A stretch of DNA of 64,000 nucleotides from Sphingobium sp. 66-54 (GCA_001899715.1 MKWI01000020.1:1-64000), one strand, 5' to 3'; shown: positions 1 through 10,243, counted from the first letter of the stretch. Notes: generated from the letters alone by a model not told the origin. Translations and numbers: made by a program.

Positions 1-41
1 CTTCCCGAAGCCTTGAATCAACCGCGCCCGCGCCGCGCAAG

Positions 42-1220
42 TCAGTTTATGAGTTTACGGCCTAGGAGCAAGAAGAGCGCAGCAGCGACCAGCAACGCGC
101 CCTCGGTCAGATTGGTTTCGACTGTTCCTACGGTCGCACCGACCAGTTCGGCGCGGTTTAGGACGATGTTTACATCGACACCGGGGGGCAGCGTCTTCGA
201 AACCTGATCAATTTTCTCTGTTACAGATTCCGCCACAATCCGGCTGTTCTGATCAATCAGCATGAGCACGGTGCCAATCACCGCTTCCTTGCCGTTCAGA
301 CTGCCAGCGCCGGTCCGCAAATCACCGCCGACCTTGACGTCGGCGATCTGGCCAACCGTGATCGGAACACCGCCGCGCGTTGCCACGACCGCGTTCCTGA
401 TTTCATCGCCGGAGCGCACCCGCGCATCGACACGCACGAGATAGGCTTCACCGCCGCGGTTGAAAAAATTGGCGCCTACCGCAAGGTTGGCATCTTCCAG
501 TGCTTCGCCGAGTTCGCTGTAGGAAATTCCGTAACTAGTCAGTTTGGTCGGATCGGGCTCCACCACGAACGTCTTGGCATAGCCGCCGATCGAGTCGACC
601 CCTGCCACACCGCGCACGGCCTTCAGCTGCGGGCCGATGATCCAGTCTTGGACGGTCCGCAAATATCCGGCTTTGGCAACCTCATCGGTGAGCAACTCGC
701 CCTCAGGCGTAAGATAGCTGCCGTCGGGCTGCCAGCCCGCCTTTCCAGCCATTTTCTTTGCGCCCTTGCCGTCGGGATTGGTGTAGCCGACGGTATACAT
801 GACTATCTCGCCAAGACCGGTTGTCACCGGCCCGATCTGCGGCTGCACGCCATCGGGCAGGTTCTCGGTAACCTGGGTCAGCCGCTCCCCCACCTGTTGC
901 CGTGCGAAATACAAATCGGTAGATTCGGAGAAGATTGCCGTTACCTGACTGAACCCGTTGCGCGAGATGGATCTGGTCGTTTCAAGTCCGGGGATGCCGG
1001 CCAGAGAGATTTCGACCGGGTAGGTGACGAGCTTTTCGATTTCTTCCGGGGACAGACGCGGATCGACCGTATTTATCTGCACCTGGTTGCTGGTGATGTC
1101 CGGCACTGCGTCGATCGGTAGCTTGAACAGCTGCCATGTACCGAGCGCTGCTACCGCCAGGAAGAGGAACAGGACCATCCAGTGGGCGCGGACGGAGAGC
1201 GCAATAAGTCGTGCGATCAT
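42..1220 (-). pseudogene. czcA: Truncated CzcA/CusA-family heavy-metal RND efflux permease (N-terminal ~385 aa only)
   Basis: MIARLIALSVRAHWMVLF...DAVPDITSNQVQINT is typical of the HME-RND N-terminus. The ORF ends ...ALFLLLGRKLIN*, where the family normally continues for about 650 more residues. Confidence 0.75.
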
Positions 1221-1223
1221 GAA

Positions 1224-2384
1224 TTAGTGCTCCTCGCCCGCGCCCTTGCCGAGCTCGGCCTTGAGCAGGAATGCGTTTCTGGTTGCGATCATCTCGCCCG
1301 GTTTCAGACCCGAGACGATCTCGACGCGACCGGCGCTGCGCCGACCCACCGTGACGTTGCGTAAGCGAAAACCCTGTTTGGTGCGCACGAAGACCACGTC
1401 TCGTCCTTCCAGGGTTTGAAGCGCATCTTCGGATATGACGATCGCGTCCGACACTTCGCCACGGCTCGGCAGCAAACGGACACGTACCGGAAGCCCTGGT
1501 TGGAGGCTTCCGGGAACGTCGAGCACGGCTGTGGCCGAACGCGTTTCGCCTGCGAGCCCCGGCGTGATCGCGCGAACCCTGGCCTCGATCGTGCGGCCGT
1601 CGGGCAACTCGACGATAGCCCGATCACCGGGAGCGAGACGCTCCGCATCGGTCGGCCCAACCGCAGCCTCGATTTGCACTTTCGACGGATCGGCGACGCG
1701 GAATAGCTCGGTTTCCGGTTGGACGAATGCGCCAAGACTTACATTTTCGGCAGTTACCCGTCCGGAAACCGGGCTGGCGACAATCGCACCGCTGCCATCG
1801 CCCGTGACATTCGCGGCCCTCGCAGCGACCTGGGCACGCCGAGCTTCTGCTGCTGCAACCCCGGCCTCCGCCTGCGCCTGTTCATAATCGACGCGGGCCG
1901 ACACCTTCTGTTCATAGAGTTGCCGCTCCCGAGCGAGATTGCGCTGGGCGAGCACCGCGCGTGCTTCGGCCGCTGCCTTGTCCGCCGCGATCTGAGCGGC
2001 ATCTCGGCTTTGGACAATGGCCAGCGCCTCTCCGGCACGAACTGGATCACCCAGCCGTTTGTACACACGAGTAACAGCGCCGCCGGCGCGCGCGGTGACG
2101 ATCGCCTCACCATTCGGTGCTGCGGCAACAGTGGCCTGGGCAATAATTTCCGATCCAAGTCCACCAGCGCGCACCGCTTCTACGGCGATATCGGCAGCGC
2201 GGATCGCACCGGCTGTCATAGGCAGGCTGTCGGCGTGAGCTTCGGCGTCTTCTTCCGCCTTTTCGCCACTTTGGGTGTCGGCAGCCGGGTCTGCGGTGCA
2301 GCGGGCGACCGAAAAGCCGCCGACTGCTGCGAGCAGCACGGCACCAGCCACACCGCCGAGGAGGCGTTTGTCCTGTGTGATCAT
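1224..2384 (-). CDS. czcB: Efflux RND transporter periplasmic adaptor subunit (CzcB-like)
   Basis: Membrane-fusion protein with lipoyl/barrel-sandwich pattern (IVTARAGGAVTRVYKRLGDPVRAGEALAIVQS); directly upstream of czcA on the same strand. Confidence 0.88.
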   Translation of the reverse strand: MITQDKRLLGGVAGAVLLAAVGGFSVARCTADPAADTQSGEKAEEDAEAHADSLPMTAGAIRAADIAVEAVRAGGLGSEIIAQATVAAAPNGEAIVTARAGGAVTRVYKRLGDPVRAGEALAIVQSRDAAQIAADKAAAEARAVLAQRNLARERQLYEQKVSARVDYEQAQAEAGVAAAEARRAQVAARAANVTGDGSGAIVASPVSGRVTAENVSLGAFVQPETELFRVADPSKVQIEAAVGPTDAERLAPGDRAIVELPDGRTIEARVRAITPGLAGETRSATAVLDVPGSLQPGLPVRVRLLPSRGEVSDAIVISEDALQTLEGRDVVFVRTKQGFRLRNVTVGRRSAGRVEIVSGLKPGEMIATRNAFLLKAELGKGAGEEH

Positions 2385-2523
2385 TCAACATCTCCGAATA
2401 TCATGTGAGCTGGCCGCGACAGGTTGCGCTTCGCTGCGAGCCGTGAGGCAGTGGTTGAGGAATGCGGGATGGCGCAGGCTGTCGGTGATGACAGGGGGTT
2501 GCGAATCTCCGAGACAAACGCGG

Positions 2524-3831
2524 TCATTGGCCTATGTCCGCAGCATCAGCGGCCGCAGCCTGGCGCGCCAGGGTAGCCTGGGCTTCCGCCCGGGCGCGGC
2601 GCGCCGCTATGAGTTCGCCCTGGGTCGAGGCATAAGCCTGCTGCGCGTCGAGCAATTCGATCAGCGAGGATTTGCCGGCCCGGTAGGACAGCTGCGCAAG
2701 ACGCAACGCTTCGCGCGCTTGACCGATGCCGCTTCCTTCGAGAGCGGCGACCCGCGCCTCGGCCGCGTCCAGGGCCGCGCGCGCGTTGGCGATTTCAGCC
2801 TGCGTGTTGGCGAGCACGCTGTTGCGGCGTGCCTCCGCTCCCTGCACACCCGATCGCGCGGCGGCGACATTGCCCTGGTTGCGATCAAAGACGGGAAGCG
2901 GCACCGAAAGGCTGGCGATCAAAGCGCGGTCGCCGGTTTCGCGCAATTGGCGCACGCCAACACCGACGGACGGATCGAGCCGACCCTCCGCGCGGGCCTG
3001 ACGCAGCTCGGCATCGGCAATGACCCGTTCCGCTTCGGCAAGGCGTACATCGAGCGTCGCCATTGCATCGACAGTGGCTGGCGGGGCCAGCATGTCGCTG
3101 CCGGCGAGCTCTGTAGGAGGAACATCGACCCCAAGGAGCGCAGCAAGCGATCGGCGGGCGGCCGCCTCATCGGCTTCGGCCGCACGCAGCGCCGCGGTTG
3201 CTTGTGCAAGCGCCGCCTCGGCACGCAAACCGCGCAGCGGTGGTTCCTTTCCTGCGTCAACGAGTTCGCGTGCGACGCGAGATAGCTCGCGCGCCCGGTC
3301 TTCATTTTCCCGCGCGAGCGCCAGATTGTCGCGCGCGGCTACGCCAAGCGCGAAGAGATTGCGGACCTGCTGGCCGAGATCGGCGCGAGAGATCGCGAAG
3401 CGATATTCCTGGGCGGCGAGTTCGGCCTCGGCAAGTGTCATTCTCGCCTTTCGCCTACCGCCGAGGTCGAGTCTCTGGTTGACCGAAACCGTGGTCTCGG
3501 TGCCATTGAAGCCCGAATAGGGTCCGGTGCCCGCGAAATTCTCGACTTCGACGTCCAGGACTGGATTGAAGCGGAAGCGTGCCTGGCGCAGGAGACCGCG
3601 CGCAGCTTCGACGTCGGCGCGGGCTGCGATAAGGGCCGGAGATCTTGCCTCAGCTTCCTCGAGCGCGCGGGCAAGTGTCAGGACTGCGGGTAACGGCCCA
3701 GTGCGGACCTCGGGCGGGATAGCTGGTGCCGGGGGACCGGCAACCGCTGGGTCCGCCACCTGCGCTGCAGCGGGGGTGGCTGATGTGGCCACAAGCGCCG
3801 CAACAATGGCGGACGCAAACAGAACATGCAT
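2524..3831 (-). CDS. czcC: TolC-family outer membrane protein (CzcC-like)
   Basis: Signal peptide, repeated coiled-coil OEP pattern, operon position upstream of czcB. Confidence 0.87.
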   Translation of the reverse strand: MHVLFASAIVAALVATSATPAAAQVADPAVAGPPAPAIPPEVRTGPLPAVLTLARALEEAEARSPALIAARADVEAARGLLRQARFRFNPVLDVEVENFAGTGPYSGFNGTETTVSVNQRLDLGGRRKARMTLAEAELAAQEYRFAISRADLGQQVRNLFALGVAARDNLALARENEDRARELSRVARELVDAGKEPPLRGLRAEAALAQATAALRAAEADEAAARRSLAALLGVDVPPTELAGSDMLAPPATVDAMATLDVRLAEAERVIADAELRQARAEGRLDPSVGVGVRQLRETGDRALIASLSVPLPVFDRNQGNVAAARSGVQGAEARRNSVLANTQAEIANARAALDAAEARVAALEGSGIGQAREALRLAQLSYRAGKSSLIELLDAQQAYASTQGELIAARRARAEAQATLARQAAAADAADIGQ

Positions 3832-3895
3832 GTACGAAGAACTCCTGACAAACCGAAGTCGCGCGCCCGGGCTCGGCCGGGCGAAGCTTCAGCTG

Positions 3896-4231
3896 TCAGG
3901 CTATCGGAGGTCGGAAGGTGTCAGAGCGGGTCGGTGGAGAGAGGCTTGTGCCGTTTCGTGTCGGCACAGCCTTGACCGAAACCACGGGCACGGGTTCGGG
4001 CTTCGCCCCGACCGGAATTCCGACATGGTGACAATGGCAGCCGTGAAAATTGGCCGACGCCTTGGAAGGGTCGGACGGGCCGTCGTCATTCTTTTTCGAG
4101 AAGTTCTCGCAACCGCCGATAGATGCAACAGCGCTGGTGCCCACGCCCAGCTCAGTTGCGTGCGCCATTGTCCCCGCCGTCACACCGAGGGCGAGGAAAA
4201 GACCGAGAATGATGGAAAGCCAGCCCTTCAT
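3896..4231 (-). CDS. Small exported protein with Cys/His-rich segment at the head of the czc operon
   Basis: Start placed at MKGWLSIILGLFLALGVTAG (signal-like); contains GCENFSKK and FHGCHCHHVG. Confidence 0.55.
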   Translation of the reverse strand: MKGWLSIILGLFLALGVTAGTMAHATELGVGTSAVASIGGCENFSKKNDDGPSDPSKASANFHGCHCHHVGIPVGAKPEPVPVVSVKAVPTRNGTSLSPPTRSDTFRPPIA

Positions 4232-4323
4232 CGCCTGCGCGTCTAGCCTCTTATGAGCTGGAAAGAAAGAGGGTAATTCCACATCTGCCCAAAATCACTT
4301 GGCAAACAGTGTTCGCCTATCTT

Positions 4324-4345
4324 CATGATATGGTGTGACATCATG
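4324..4345. promoter_or_regulatory. Candidate operator dyad CATGAT-N10-ATCATG upstream of czc operon
   Basis: CATGATATGGTGTGACATCATG read directly, in an AT-rich intergenic region. Confidence 0.3.
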
Positions 4346-4545
4346 TGTCGAGGCTGACCATCTTGTTTCGTTATTTTCGTTTGACTGAATCTATACCCGT
4401 AAAGTTGATTAAGAAATCTCAGAACGATCTCTCTCTTCCAGAGTGGCGGATTGCCAATCATATATTGTACTTGATGTCGATAGCGTGCTTGAGTTGCTCG
4501 CCTTGCCTCATCGGTTTCCGGCCGATCCGATGAATAAACCAGCGT

Positions 4546-4872
4546 TCAAGCTGTACGCGGCCCCAACAGGATCACGCCCGCGCCAACCAGACAGATCAAC
4601 GCTCCCCATACATCCCAACGGTCGGGACGCACGCCCTCGACCGCCCAGAGCCATAGCAGGGAAGCGCTGATGTAAACGCCTCCATATGCGGCATAGGCGC
4701 GCCCCGCCGCATCGCTATCGATCAGCGTCAACAGCCATGCGAACAGCGCGAGCGACACCATCCCCGGGGCTATCCAGAGAGGCGATCGGTCAAGTCTCAG
4801 CCACGCCCAGAAAGCGAAGCATCCGGCGATTTCGGCCAATGCAGCCGCCGCATAGGCAAATGGCGTCAACAT
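4546..4872 (-). CDS. YnfA-family small membrane protein
   Basis: 108 aa: [26 protein letters not shown]...[29 protein letters not shown], typical of YnfA/UPF0060. Start taken at internal ATG 4872. Confidence 0.88.
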   Translation of the reverse strand: MLTPFAYAAAALAEIAGCFAFWAWLRLDRSPLWIAPGMVSLALFAWLLTLIDSDAAGRAYAAYGGVYISASLLWLWAVEGVRPDRWDVWGALICLVGAGVILLGPRTA

Positions 4873-5032
4873 CAGCCCTTCTCCCTGGTTGAATACCCCA
4901 AGGAATAGGGCAATCGAGCAAACGGATTGATCGGAAGCACTGGATGCCTTTCCGCAGGATGGCAACCAGCAGATGCTGGCACCCGAAAGACAGCAGATGA
5001 GCGCCGCGTGTGCAAGCTGGATGTAAGAGTGC

Positions 5033-6997
5033 CTATTCAGCAACCGTGTTGGCGGCAGCGTGCTTGCGCCCGTTGTACCAGAACCCGAGCCACAAAATCG
5101 CCAGCGCGAGGAACTGGAGCAGCAGCGGCTGCAATGACGGGAAGATGCCCAGCATCGAGAGCCTCGGCACATGCGCGACCGGCGTGATGTCGATGAGCCC
5201 GGCCTCCTGAAGCGCGGCCGTGCCCTTGCCGGCGAGCACCACCGCGAGGATGGCGATGAGCACCGAGCTGTAGGCGAAGAATTTCCCGATCGGCAGTGAG
5301 CGGCTGTAACGCAGCATCGCCCAAGCAACCACCGCGAGCACCGCGACCGCGGTTGCCGCACCTGCCGCGATGACGCTCCCGCGCCCTTGTGCTGCCAATG
5401 CTGCGAAGAACAAGATCGTCTCGAACGCCTCGCGATAGACGACGAGAAAGGCAAGGCCGAACAGGAACCAGGCAGAGCGGCGCGATAGAGCCTTGCCCAG
5501 CGCTTCGCGTATATAGCGCTGCCAGCTCTCGGCATGCGACTTGCCGTGCATCCATATGCCGACCGAGACCAGCACCAAGGCTGCAAAGAGCGAGCCGAAC
5601 CCTTCGGTGAGCTCGCGGCTCGCGCCGCTGATCGCAATTGCATAGGTGGCGACCGCCCAGGTCGCGCCGCCCGCCACCAGCGCGGCGATCCAACCGCCAT
5701 GGACATAGGGTAGCACCTCGGGGCGGTCGGCCTTGCGCAGGAATGCGATCATCGCAACGACGATCAGCAGGGCCTCCAGCCCCTCGCGCAGCAGAATGGT
5801 GAGCGCACCAATGAAGGTTGAGGCGTCGCTCGCCGCATCCGGAGACAACACGGTCTCTGCGTCTGTGAACAGACCCTCGATCACGGCGGATTTGTCGGCG
5901 AGGACGTCGGCCGGCTCACCGCGCCCGATCGCGGTTCGGAATTCCCCCATCGCGCCCTCGATGCGCGCCATCAGCGTCGCGTCTCGGGCAGTGAGGACCG
6001 GCTCAAGCGGTTCGAATCCGTCGAGATATGCGGAGAGCGCAAGCTGTTCAGCGCCGCGTCTGTCGCCCGCGCGATAGGCGGCAAGGCTCTGGGCAAGCTT
6101 TTCGCGCGCGACCGCGAGCGATGCGGGCGTCGGCGGGCGCAGCGCCTGCGGGTTCGCACGCAGATAGGCGATGACGGCATCCGCCTTGTCCTGCCCGATC
6201 GCGCGGCCGAGCGCCTCCGGCGTCATGCTGGTGAAGGCCTGGAGATCGGGAAAGCGCTGGCGCAGGGCCGGATCGGTCTTCCAGATGCGTTCGCCCGCAA
6301 CAGAATCCTTGAACGCAAAACCGCCGACATAGGCCGAAAGCGCCCAACGGTCTTCCGATGGCAGATGCGCAAAGCTCTGCATCGCCGTGCCGTCGAGGCC
6401 TTGGTCGATCACCTGATAAAGCGCGAACAGGCTGCGCTTGCGCGCACGCTCTGCGTCAGTGAAGGCGATCGGCGGCGGATCCATTCCAATCGTCTGCGGG
6501 CCGTGACCATCGCCCTTGGCGCCGTGGCAGCTCGCGCAATTCTCGGCGTAGAGCGCCGCGCCGCGCGCCGGATCGGGCGCCTTGGCGGGCGCAAGCGGCA
6601 CCGGATAGGCGGCCAGCAAATCGCTAGCCAAGGCTCGCGCCTTCTGCGCCACCGCTTCCGGCGCGGCCTTTGAAGCGATGGCGGCCTCAAGCCCTTGCGC
6701 CTCGGCGATCAGCCTGGCGCGTCCGGGATTCGAAGGGAGGGCCGCGATGCCGGTCCGGATCGTCGCCGAGAATTCGGTCATCTCGGCATATTCGGTCGTA
6801 CTCGTGACGCGGCCGCCCGACACGGCTCCGGCATAGTCGACGGCCACATAGTCGAGAAGCCGCCAAACGGTCTGAACCTCGCCGCCTTGTGCTCGCGCAG
6901 CCGCCGGATGGAGCATGATGCCGCCCAGGGCAGCGAGGAGAAGGGTGAGCAGGCGAAGGCGGAAAAGCAAGACCACGCAATAAACTCCAAAGATCAA
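5033..6997 (-). CDS. Cytochrome c / FTR1-family permease (PbrT-like)
   Basis: N-terminal c-type haem motif ([14 protein letters not shown]) followed by FTR1 membrane domain with REGLEALL and REAFETILF motifs. Confidence 0.85.
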   Translation of the reverse strand: MIFGVYCVVLLFRLRLLTLLLAALGGIMLHPAAARAQGGEVQTVWRLLDYVAVDYAGAVSGGRVTSTTEYAEMTEFSATIRTGIAALPSNPGRARLIAEAQGLEAAIASKAAPEAVAQKARALASDLLAAYPVPLAPAKAPDPARGAALYAENCASCHGAKGDGHGPQTIGMDPPPIAFTDAERARKRSLFALYQVIDQGLDGTAMQSFAHLPSEDRWALSAYVGGFAFKDSVAGERIWKTDPALRQRFPDLQAFTSMTPEALGRAIGQDKADAVIAYLRANPQALRPPTPASLAVAREKLAQSLAAYRAGDRRGAEQLALSAYLDGFEPLEPVLTARDATLMARIEGAMGEFRTAIGRGEPADVLADKSAVIEGLFTDAETVLSPDAASDASTFIGALTILLREGLEALLIVVAMIAFLRKADRPEVLPYVHGGWIAALVAGGATWAVATYAIAISGASRELTEGFGSLFAALVLVSVGIWMHGKSHAESWQRYIREALGKALSRRSAWFLFGLAFLVVYREAFETILFFAALAAQGRGSVIAAGAATAVAVLAVVAWAMLRYSRSLPIGKFFAYSSVLIAILAVVLAGKGTAALQEAGLIDITPVAHVPRLSMLGIFPSLQPLLLQFLALAILWLGFWYNGRKHAAANTVAE

Positions 6998-7638
6998 GCC
7001 GTCTGCGCCAGTTCGCGCAGCTCGCCACGCGCGCCGCGGAGGATTTCATAGGCGGAGTGGAGGAAGAGGACCGCGATCACCGAGGCGACCGCGAGGTCGG
7101 GCCAGGCGCTGTCCGTCCACGCGACGAGTCCCGCAGCCACGATCACCGCAACATTGGCCAGCGCATCGTTGCGGCTGAACAGCCAGACCGCGCGTACGTT
7201 GGCATCGCCTTCGCGAAACCGAGAGAGGACCAATGCCGAGGTCACATTCACGATGAGCGCTGCGAGGCCCAGACCTCCCATCAGATCGGCCTCGGGCGCG
7301 ACGGCGGTCAGTGCGCGCCAGAACGCAACACCGATCACGCCCAGCCCCAGCGTCAGCAGGAATACGCCCTGGACAAGGGCGATCCGCGCACGCGCCACAG
7401 TGGTCCAGCCAAGGGCGATGAGCCCTGCCAGCGTGATCGTTCCGTCACCGATGAAATCGAGCGAGTCGGCCTTGAGCGCCTGGCTGTCGGCGATAAACCC
7501 GCCGACGATCTCGCATGCGCCGAAGCCGAGATTGAGCAGCACGACAATCCAAAGCGCACGCCTGTAGGCTGGGTCCTTTTCCGCCCGCGCGCTATCTCCA
7601 GTGCAGCCGCAGCCGCCTGCTTCATCCGAATCTGCCAT
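6994..7638 (-). CDS. Cation diffusion facilitator (CDF) family transporter
   Basis: NLGFGACEIVGGFIADSQALKADSLDFIGDG; N-terminal GCGCTG metal-binding-like segment; 4-bp overlap with the FTR1 gene. Confidence 0.87.
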   Translation of the reverse strand: MADSDEAGGCGCTGDSARAEKDPAYRRALWIVVLLNLGFGACEIVGGFIADSQALKADSLDFIGDGTITLAGLIALGWTTVARARIALVQGVFLLTLGLGVIGVAFWRALTAVAPEADLMGGLGLAALIVNVTSALVLSRFREGDANVRAVWLFSRNDALANVAVIVAAGLVAWTDSAWPDLAVASVIAVLFLHSAYEILRGARGELRELAQTA

Positions 7639-7644
7639 GTGCTG

Positions 7645-7675
7645 CTTCTACAACCTCCAGTAACTGTAGAAGCAA
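7645..7675 (-). promoter_or_regulatory. MerR-type promoter of the CDF/FTR1 operon
   Basis: Leftward -35 TTGCTT, 19-bp spacer containing CTACAGTTACTGGAGG, -10 TAGAAG; outer dyad CTTCTACA-N12-TGTAGAAG. Confidence 0.6.
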
Positions 7676-7697
7676 GCATTTCTGCAAATGGTTCGCG

Positions 7698-8384
7698 TTA
7701 TATGCTTTCGGGAACCTTGAAGTGGAACAGGCTGATCGCGCCGGTGAGTGTCGGGATCACCCGCCGGGGGGCCACCGGCGCGCCCACCAGATCGGCCAGA
7801 ATGGCCTCGATCGCGCCATCCGCATTGGGCTGGGTGTCGGTCATGCCATCGAGGCGCTGCACGGTCAGCCGGAACAGCGATCGCATTAATGGCGATGTTT
7901 GCGCCGCGTAATCGGCGATATGTAGCTCTCCGCCGGGTTTCAGGGCTGCGGCCATCGCTGCAACACCGCTTCGCTTTCCTGCGATCGGCACCTGGTGAAA
8001 GACAAGGCTGGAGACCGTCTTGTCGAAGCGCACGCCCAAGGTGGCGGCATCACTTGCAAAACCTTGTCGCCACTCGATCTCCACGTCTGCCTTTCTCGCT
8101 TTGGCTTCGGCGCGATGAAGAACGTCCGGATCAGGATCGAGCCCTATGATCCGAGCACCTGGCGCCCGATCTTTCATCAGGAGCGCAAAGCTGCCCGTGC
8201 CGCAACCGACATCGAGGATGGTTTCGCCGTTGCGCGGCGCCAACTGCTCAAGGAGCGCGGTTCGCCACAGCCGCTCGCGCGTCAGCAGCCTGATCGCCAA
8301 ATCATAGGCGCCGGTCAGTCCGGCTCGCCCAAGGGCGGGCGTGAAGCGCTCATCGGCTGAGACTGTTCTTTCGGGTCTGGACAT
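7698..8384 (-). CDS. Class I SAM-dependent methyltransferase
   Basis: ILDVGCGTGSFALLMK motif I. Start moved to MSRPERTV because the upstream start lies in the promoter. Confidence 0.85.
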   Translation of the reverse strand: MSRPERTVSADERFTPALGRAGLTGAYDLAIRLLTRERLWRTALLEQLAPRNGETILDVGCGTGSFALLMKDRAPGARIIGLDPDPDVLHRAEAKARKADVEIEWRQGFASDAATLGVRFDKTVSSLVFHQVPIAGKRSGVAAMAAALKPGGELHIADYAAQTSPLMRSLFRLTVQRLDGMTDTQPNADGAIEAILADLVGAPVAPRRVIPTLTGAISLFHFKVPESI

Positions 8385-8390
8385 GGATAG

Positions 8391-8421
8391 GCTATACAAC
8401 CTCCAGTAACTGGAGGATCAA
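8391..8421 (-). promoter_or_regulatory. MerR-type promoter between methyltransferase and merR-family gene
   Basis: Leftward -35 TTGATC, 19-bp spacer, -10 TATAGC; perfect dyad CCTCCAGT-A-ACTGGAGG at 8400..8416. Confidence 0.7.
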
Positions 8422-8426
8422 GAGGC

Positions 8427-8846
8427 ATGACCAAGCGGCTGGCGATCGGTGATCTGGCGCGGCAGACCGGAACCAAAGTCAACACGATCCGCTTCTACGA
8501 GGATATTGGTCTCCTCCCCCGCGCCCTGCGCACCGCCTCGGGACGGCGCACCTACGGCGCTGCGGATGTGCGCCGCCTTGCTTTCATCCGACATAGCCGG
8601 GGGCTTGGCTTCTCGGTCGAGGAGATCCGCTCGCTCCTTGCGCTCGCCGACGAGCCGGAACGCGACTGTGCCGAAGCGGCAGCAATTGCACGCCGCCACC
8701 TCCGGGACATCGAAATGCGGATCGCTCGGCTTGAGACGCTTCGAGATGCACTCGCCGATGTCGCTATTTCCTGCGAAGGAGGCCGCGCCGCAGACTGCCG
8801 AGTGATAGAGGCGATTGCCGGCGCAGAACTGCCTGTTGAGGTCTGA
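8427..8846 (+). CDS. MerR-family transcriptional regulator (heavy-metal responsive)
   Basis: MerR HTH (LAIGDLARQTGTKVNTIRFYEDIGLLP); C-terminal SCEGGRAADC metal-site-like Cys pair. Confidence 0.9.
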   Translation: MTKRLAIGDLARQTGTKVNTIRFYEDIGLLPRALRTASGRRTYGAADVRRLAFIRHSRGLGFSVEEIRSLLALADEPERDCAEAAAIARRHLRDIEMRIARLETLRDALADVAISCEGGRAADCRVIEAIAGAELPVEV

Positions 8847-8852
8847 AATAGG

Positions 8853-9413
8853 ATGGACAGGATGGAACTGGCTGCCGAGCAGCGCAAGATCATCCAGCGG
8901 GCCGCGGCGGCAATTGTCTTTTGCGCGCTTGTGCTTGCCGGAAGCTACCTCCTGTTACCGCGCCTGTTCGCTTTTCCGACCGGTCTTGCCGAACGCATCG
9001 CGTTCGCGCTTCAGGCAGACCTCTTCGTTCTCGTCTGGATCGTCATCGGAGTCAGAATGGTGTCCAGGGGACGCTTTCATTCTGCCATCGATAATCCGGG
9101 ATCGGCCTTTGCGCCGCCCAGCCCAGCGATCGCCGTCCAGGTGGCCTTCCTTCAGAACACGCTCGAGCAGGCGGTGGCCGCCGTCGGCGCTCATCTGGCG
9201 CTTGCAACCTTGATCAGCGGCCCACCGTTAGCGTTGATCCCCGGTGCCGTCTTCCTGTTCGCGATTGGACGGATCACCTTTTTGCGAGGATATCGGCAGG
9301 GAGCGGGTGCAAGGGCGTTCGGCATCGTGACGACGGTCATCCCGACCATCGGCGCCTATGGCTGGGCGATTGGCGTCATTCTTCTCCGATCGCTTTCCGG
9401 GCCGACGACTTGA
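8853..9413 (+). CDS. MAPEG-family membrane protein
   Basis: Four TM-like segments; FLQNTLEQAVAAVGAHLAL resembles the MAPEG signature. Confidence 0.7.
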   Translation: MDRMELAAEQRKIIQRAAAAIVFCALVLAGSYLLLPRLFAFPTGLAERIAFALQADLFVLVWIVIGVRMVSRGRFHSAIDNPGSAFAPPSPAIAVQVAFLQNTLEQAVAAVGAHLALATLISGPPLALIPGAVFLFAIGRITFLRGYRQGAGARAFGIVTTVIPTIGAYGWAIGVILLRSLSGPTT

Positions 9414-9415
9414 GC

Positions 9416-9559
9416 CTAGCGCGGTCCCGATCGCAGATATTTCACAAGAGCCGCAGCCGCGAGCACAAGCACGACAATGACCAGAAGCCATATGAGCCCC
9501 ATCCCGATCATCATCAGTCCGCCACCACCGCTCATCATCTCCATGCAGTTGGCAGGCAT
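9416..9559 (-). CDS. Small Met-rich single-pass membrane protein (47 aa)
   Basis: MPANCMEMMSGGGGLMMIGMGLIWLLVIVVLVLAAAALVKYLRSGPR; one TM helix. Confidence 0.5.
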   Translation of the reverse strand: MPANCMEMMSGGGGLMMIGMGLIWLLVIVVLVLAAAALVKYLRSGPR

Positions 9560-9883
9560 CGTTTCTCTCCTTTGTGCCTGAGTCCTGTTATGCGCCGTGA
9601 GACACCCAGCGGCGATAACCAGGCGGGTGCCATTCGCGGGAGATTCGATTCCTATGCGCTGCCTGCGCTTGAAGCGTGACGACAACAGGAAACGCGGAGC
9701 CTCGCTTATATGTGCATAATTCTTGATCTGCCTGATCGTTGCACGAACAGGATCGAGCCTTGCCCACGAGGAGAGTGAGCTGACCCCCAAACACCTCGTA
9801 ATGCGGTGCGAATCCTTTCATCCGCCGAAGAAGGTGGATGATCCGAGCTTGACGCAAGTCGGCGAGAGGCAGACAATGTTCAC

Positions 9884-10243
9884 ATGAGACGAGCACTTCA
9901 ATTCGTGCTGGTCATAGCCGCCTTGCTTGGGCTCTTCGGCCAGACGATGGCGATTGCTGCAAGCCCCGCCACGACGGCTATCGAGACAGCGGCTCCGGCA
10001 AATATGCCGATGGACTGCGTCGGCATGATGCAGGGCAGAGGCGATAATTCGGTTCCTTGCGATCGGATGACGCTTGCCTGTATCGCCGGCATGGGATGCG
10101 CCATGCTGCTGACGCTTGATGCTGGACAGGCCGTTGTTACAGCAGCGTTGGCTGACATGGGTTCCTTGGGATGGCCTTTAATGCCGTCAATGGAGGGTCA
10201 GTCGGCCACGCCTGAACTCCATCCTCCAACCTCCGCGGTCTGA
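9884..10243 (+). CDS. Small exported Cys/Met protein, paralogue of the 17562..17918 product
   Basis: Signal peptide then DCVGMMQGRGDNSVPCDRMTLACIAGMGC. Confidence 0.65.
   Translation: MRRALQFVLVIAALLGLFGQTMAIAASPATTAIETAAPANMPMDCVGMMQGRGDNSVPCDRMTLACIAGMGCAMLLTLDAGQAVVTAALADMGSLGWPLMPSMEGQSATPELHPPTSAV

Noticed and set aside
4243-4461. 72-aa minus-strand ORF in the AT-rich czc upstream region
   Set aside because: No recognisable motif; more likely regulatory DNA.
4546-5706. 386-aa minus-strand ORF as one long protein
   Set aside because: Only the last 108 residues are a real protein (YnfA); the rest overlaps the FTR1 gene in another frame.
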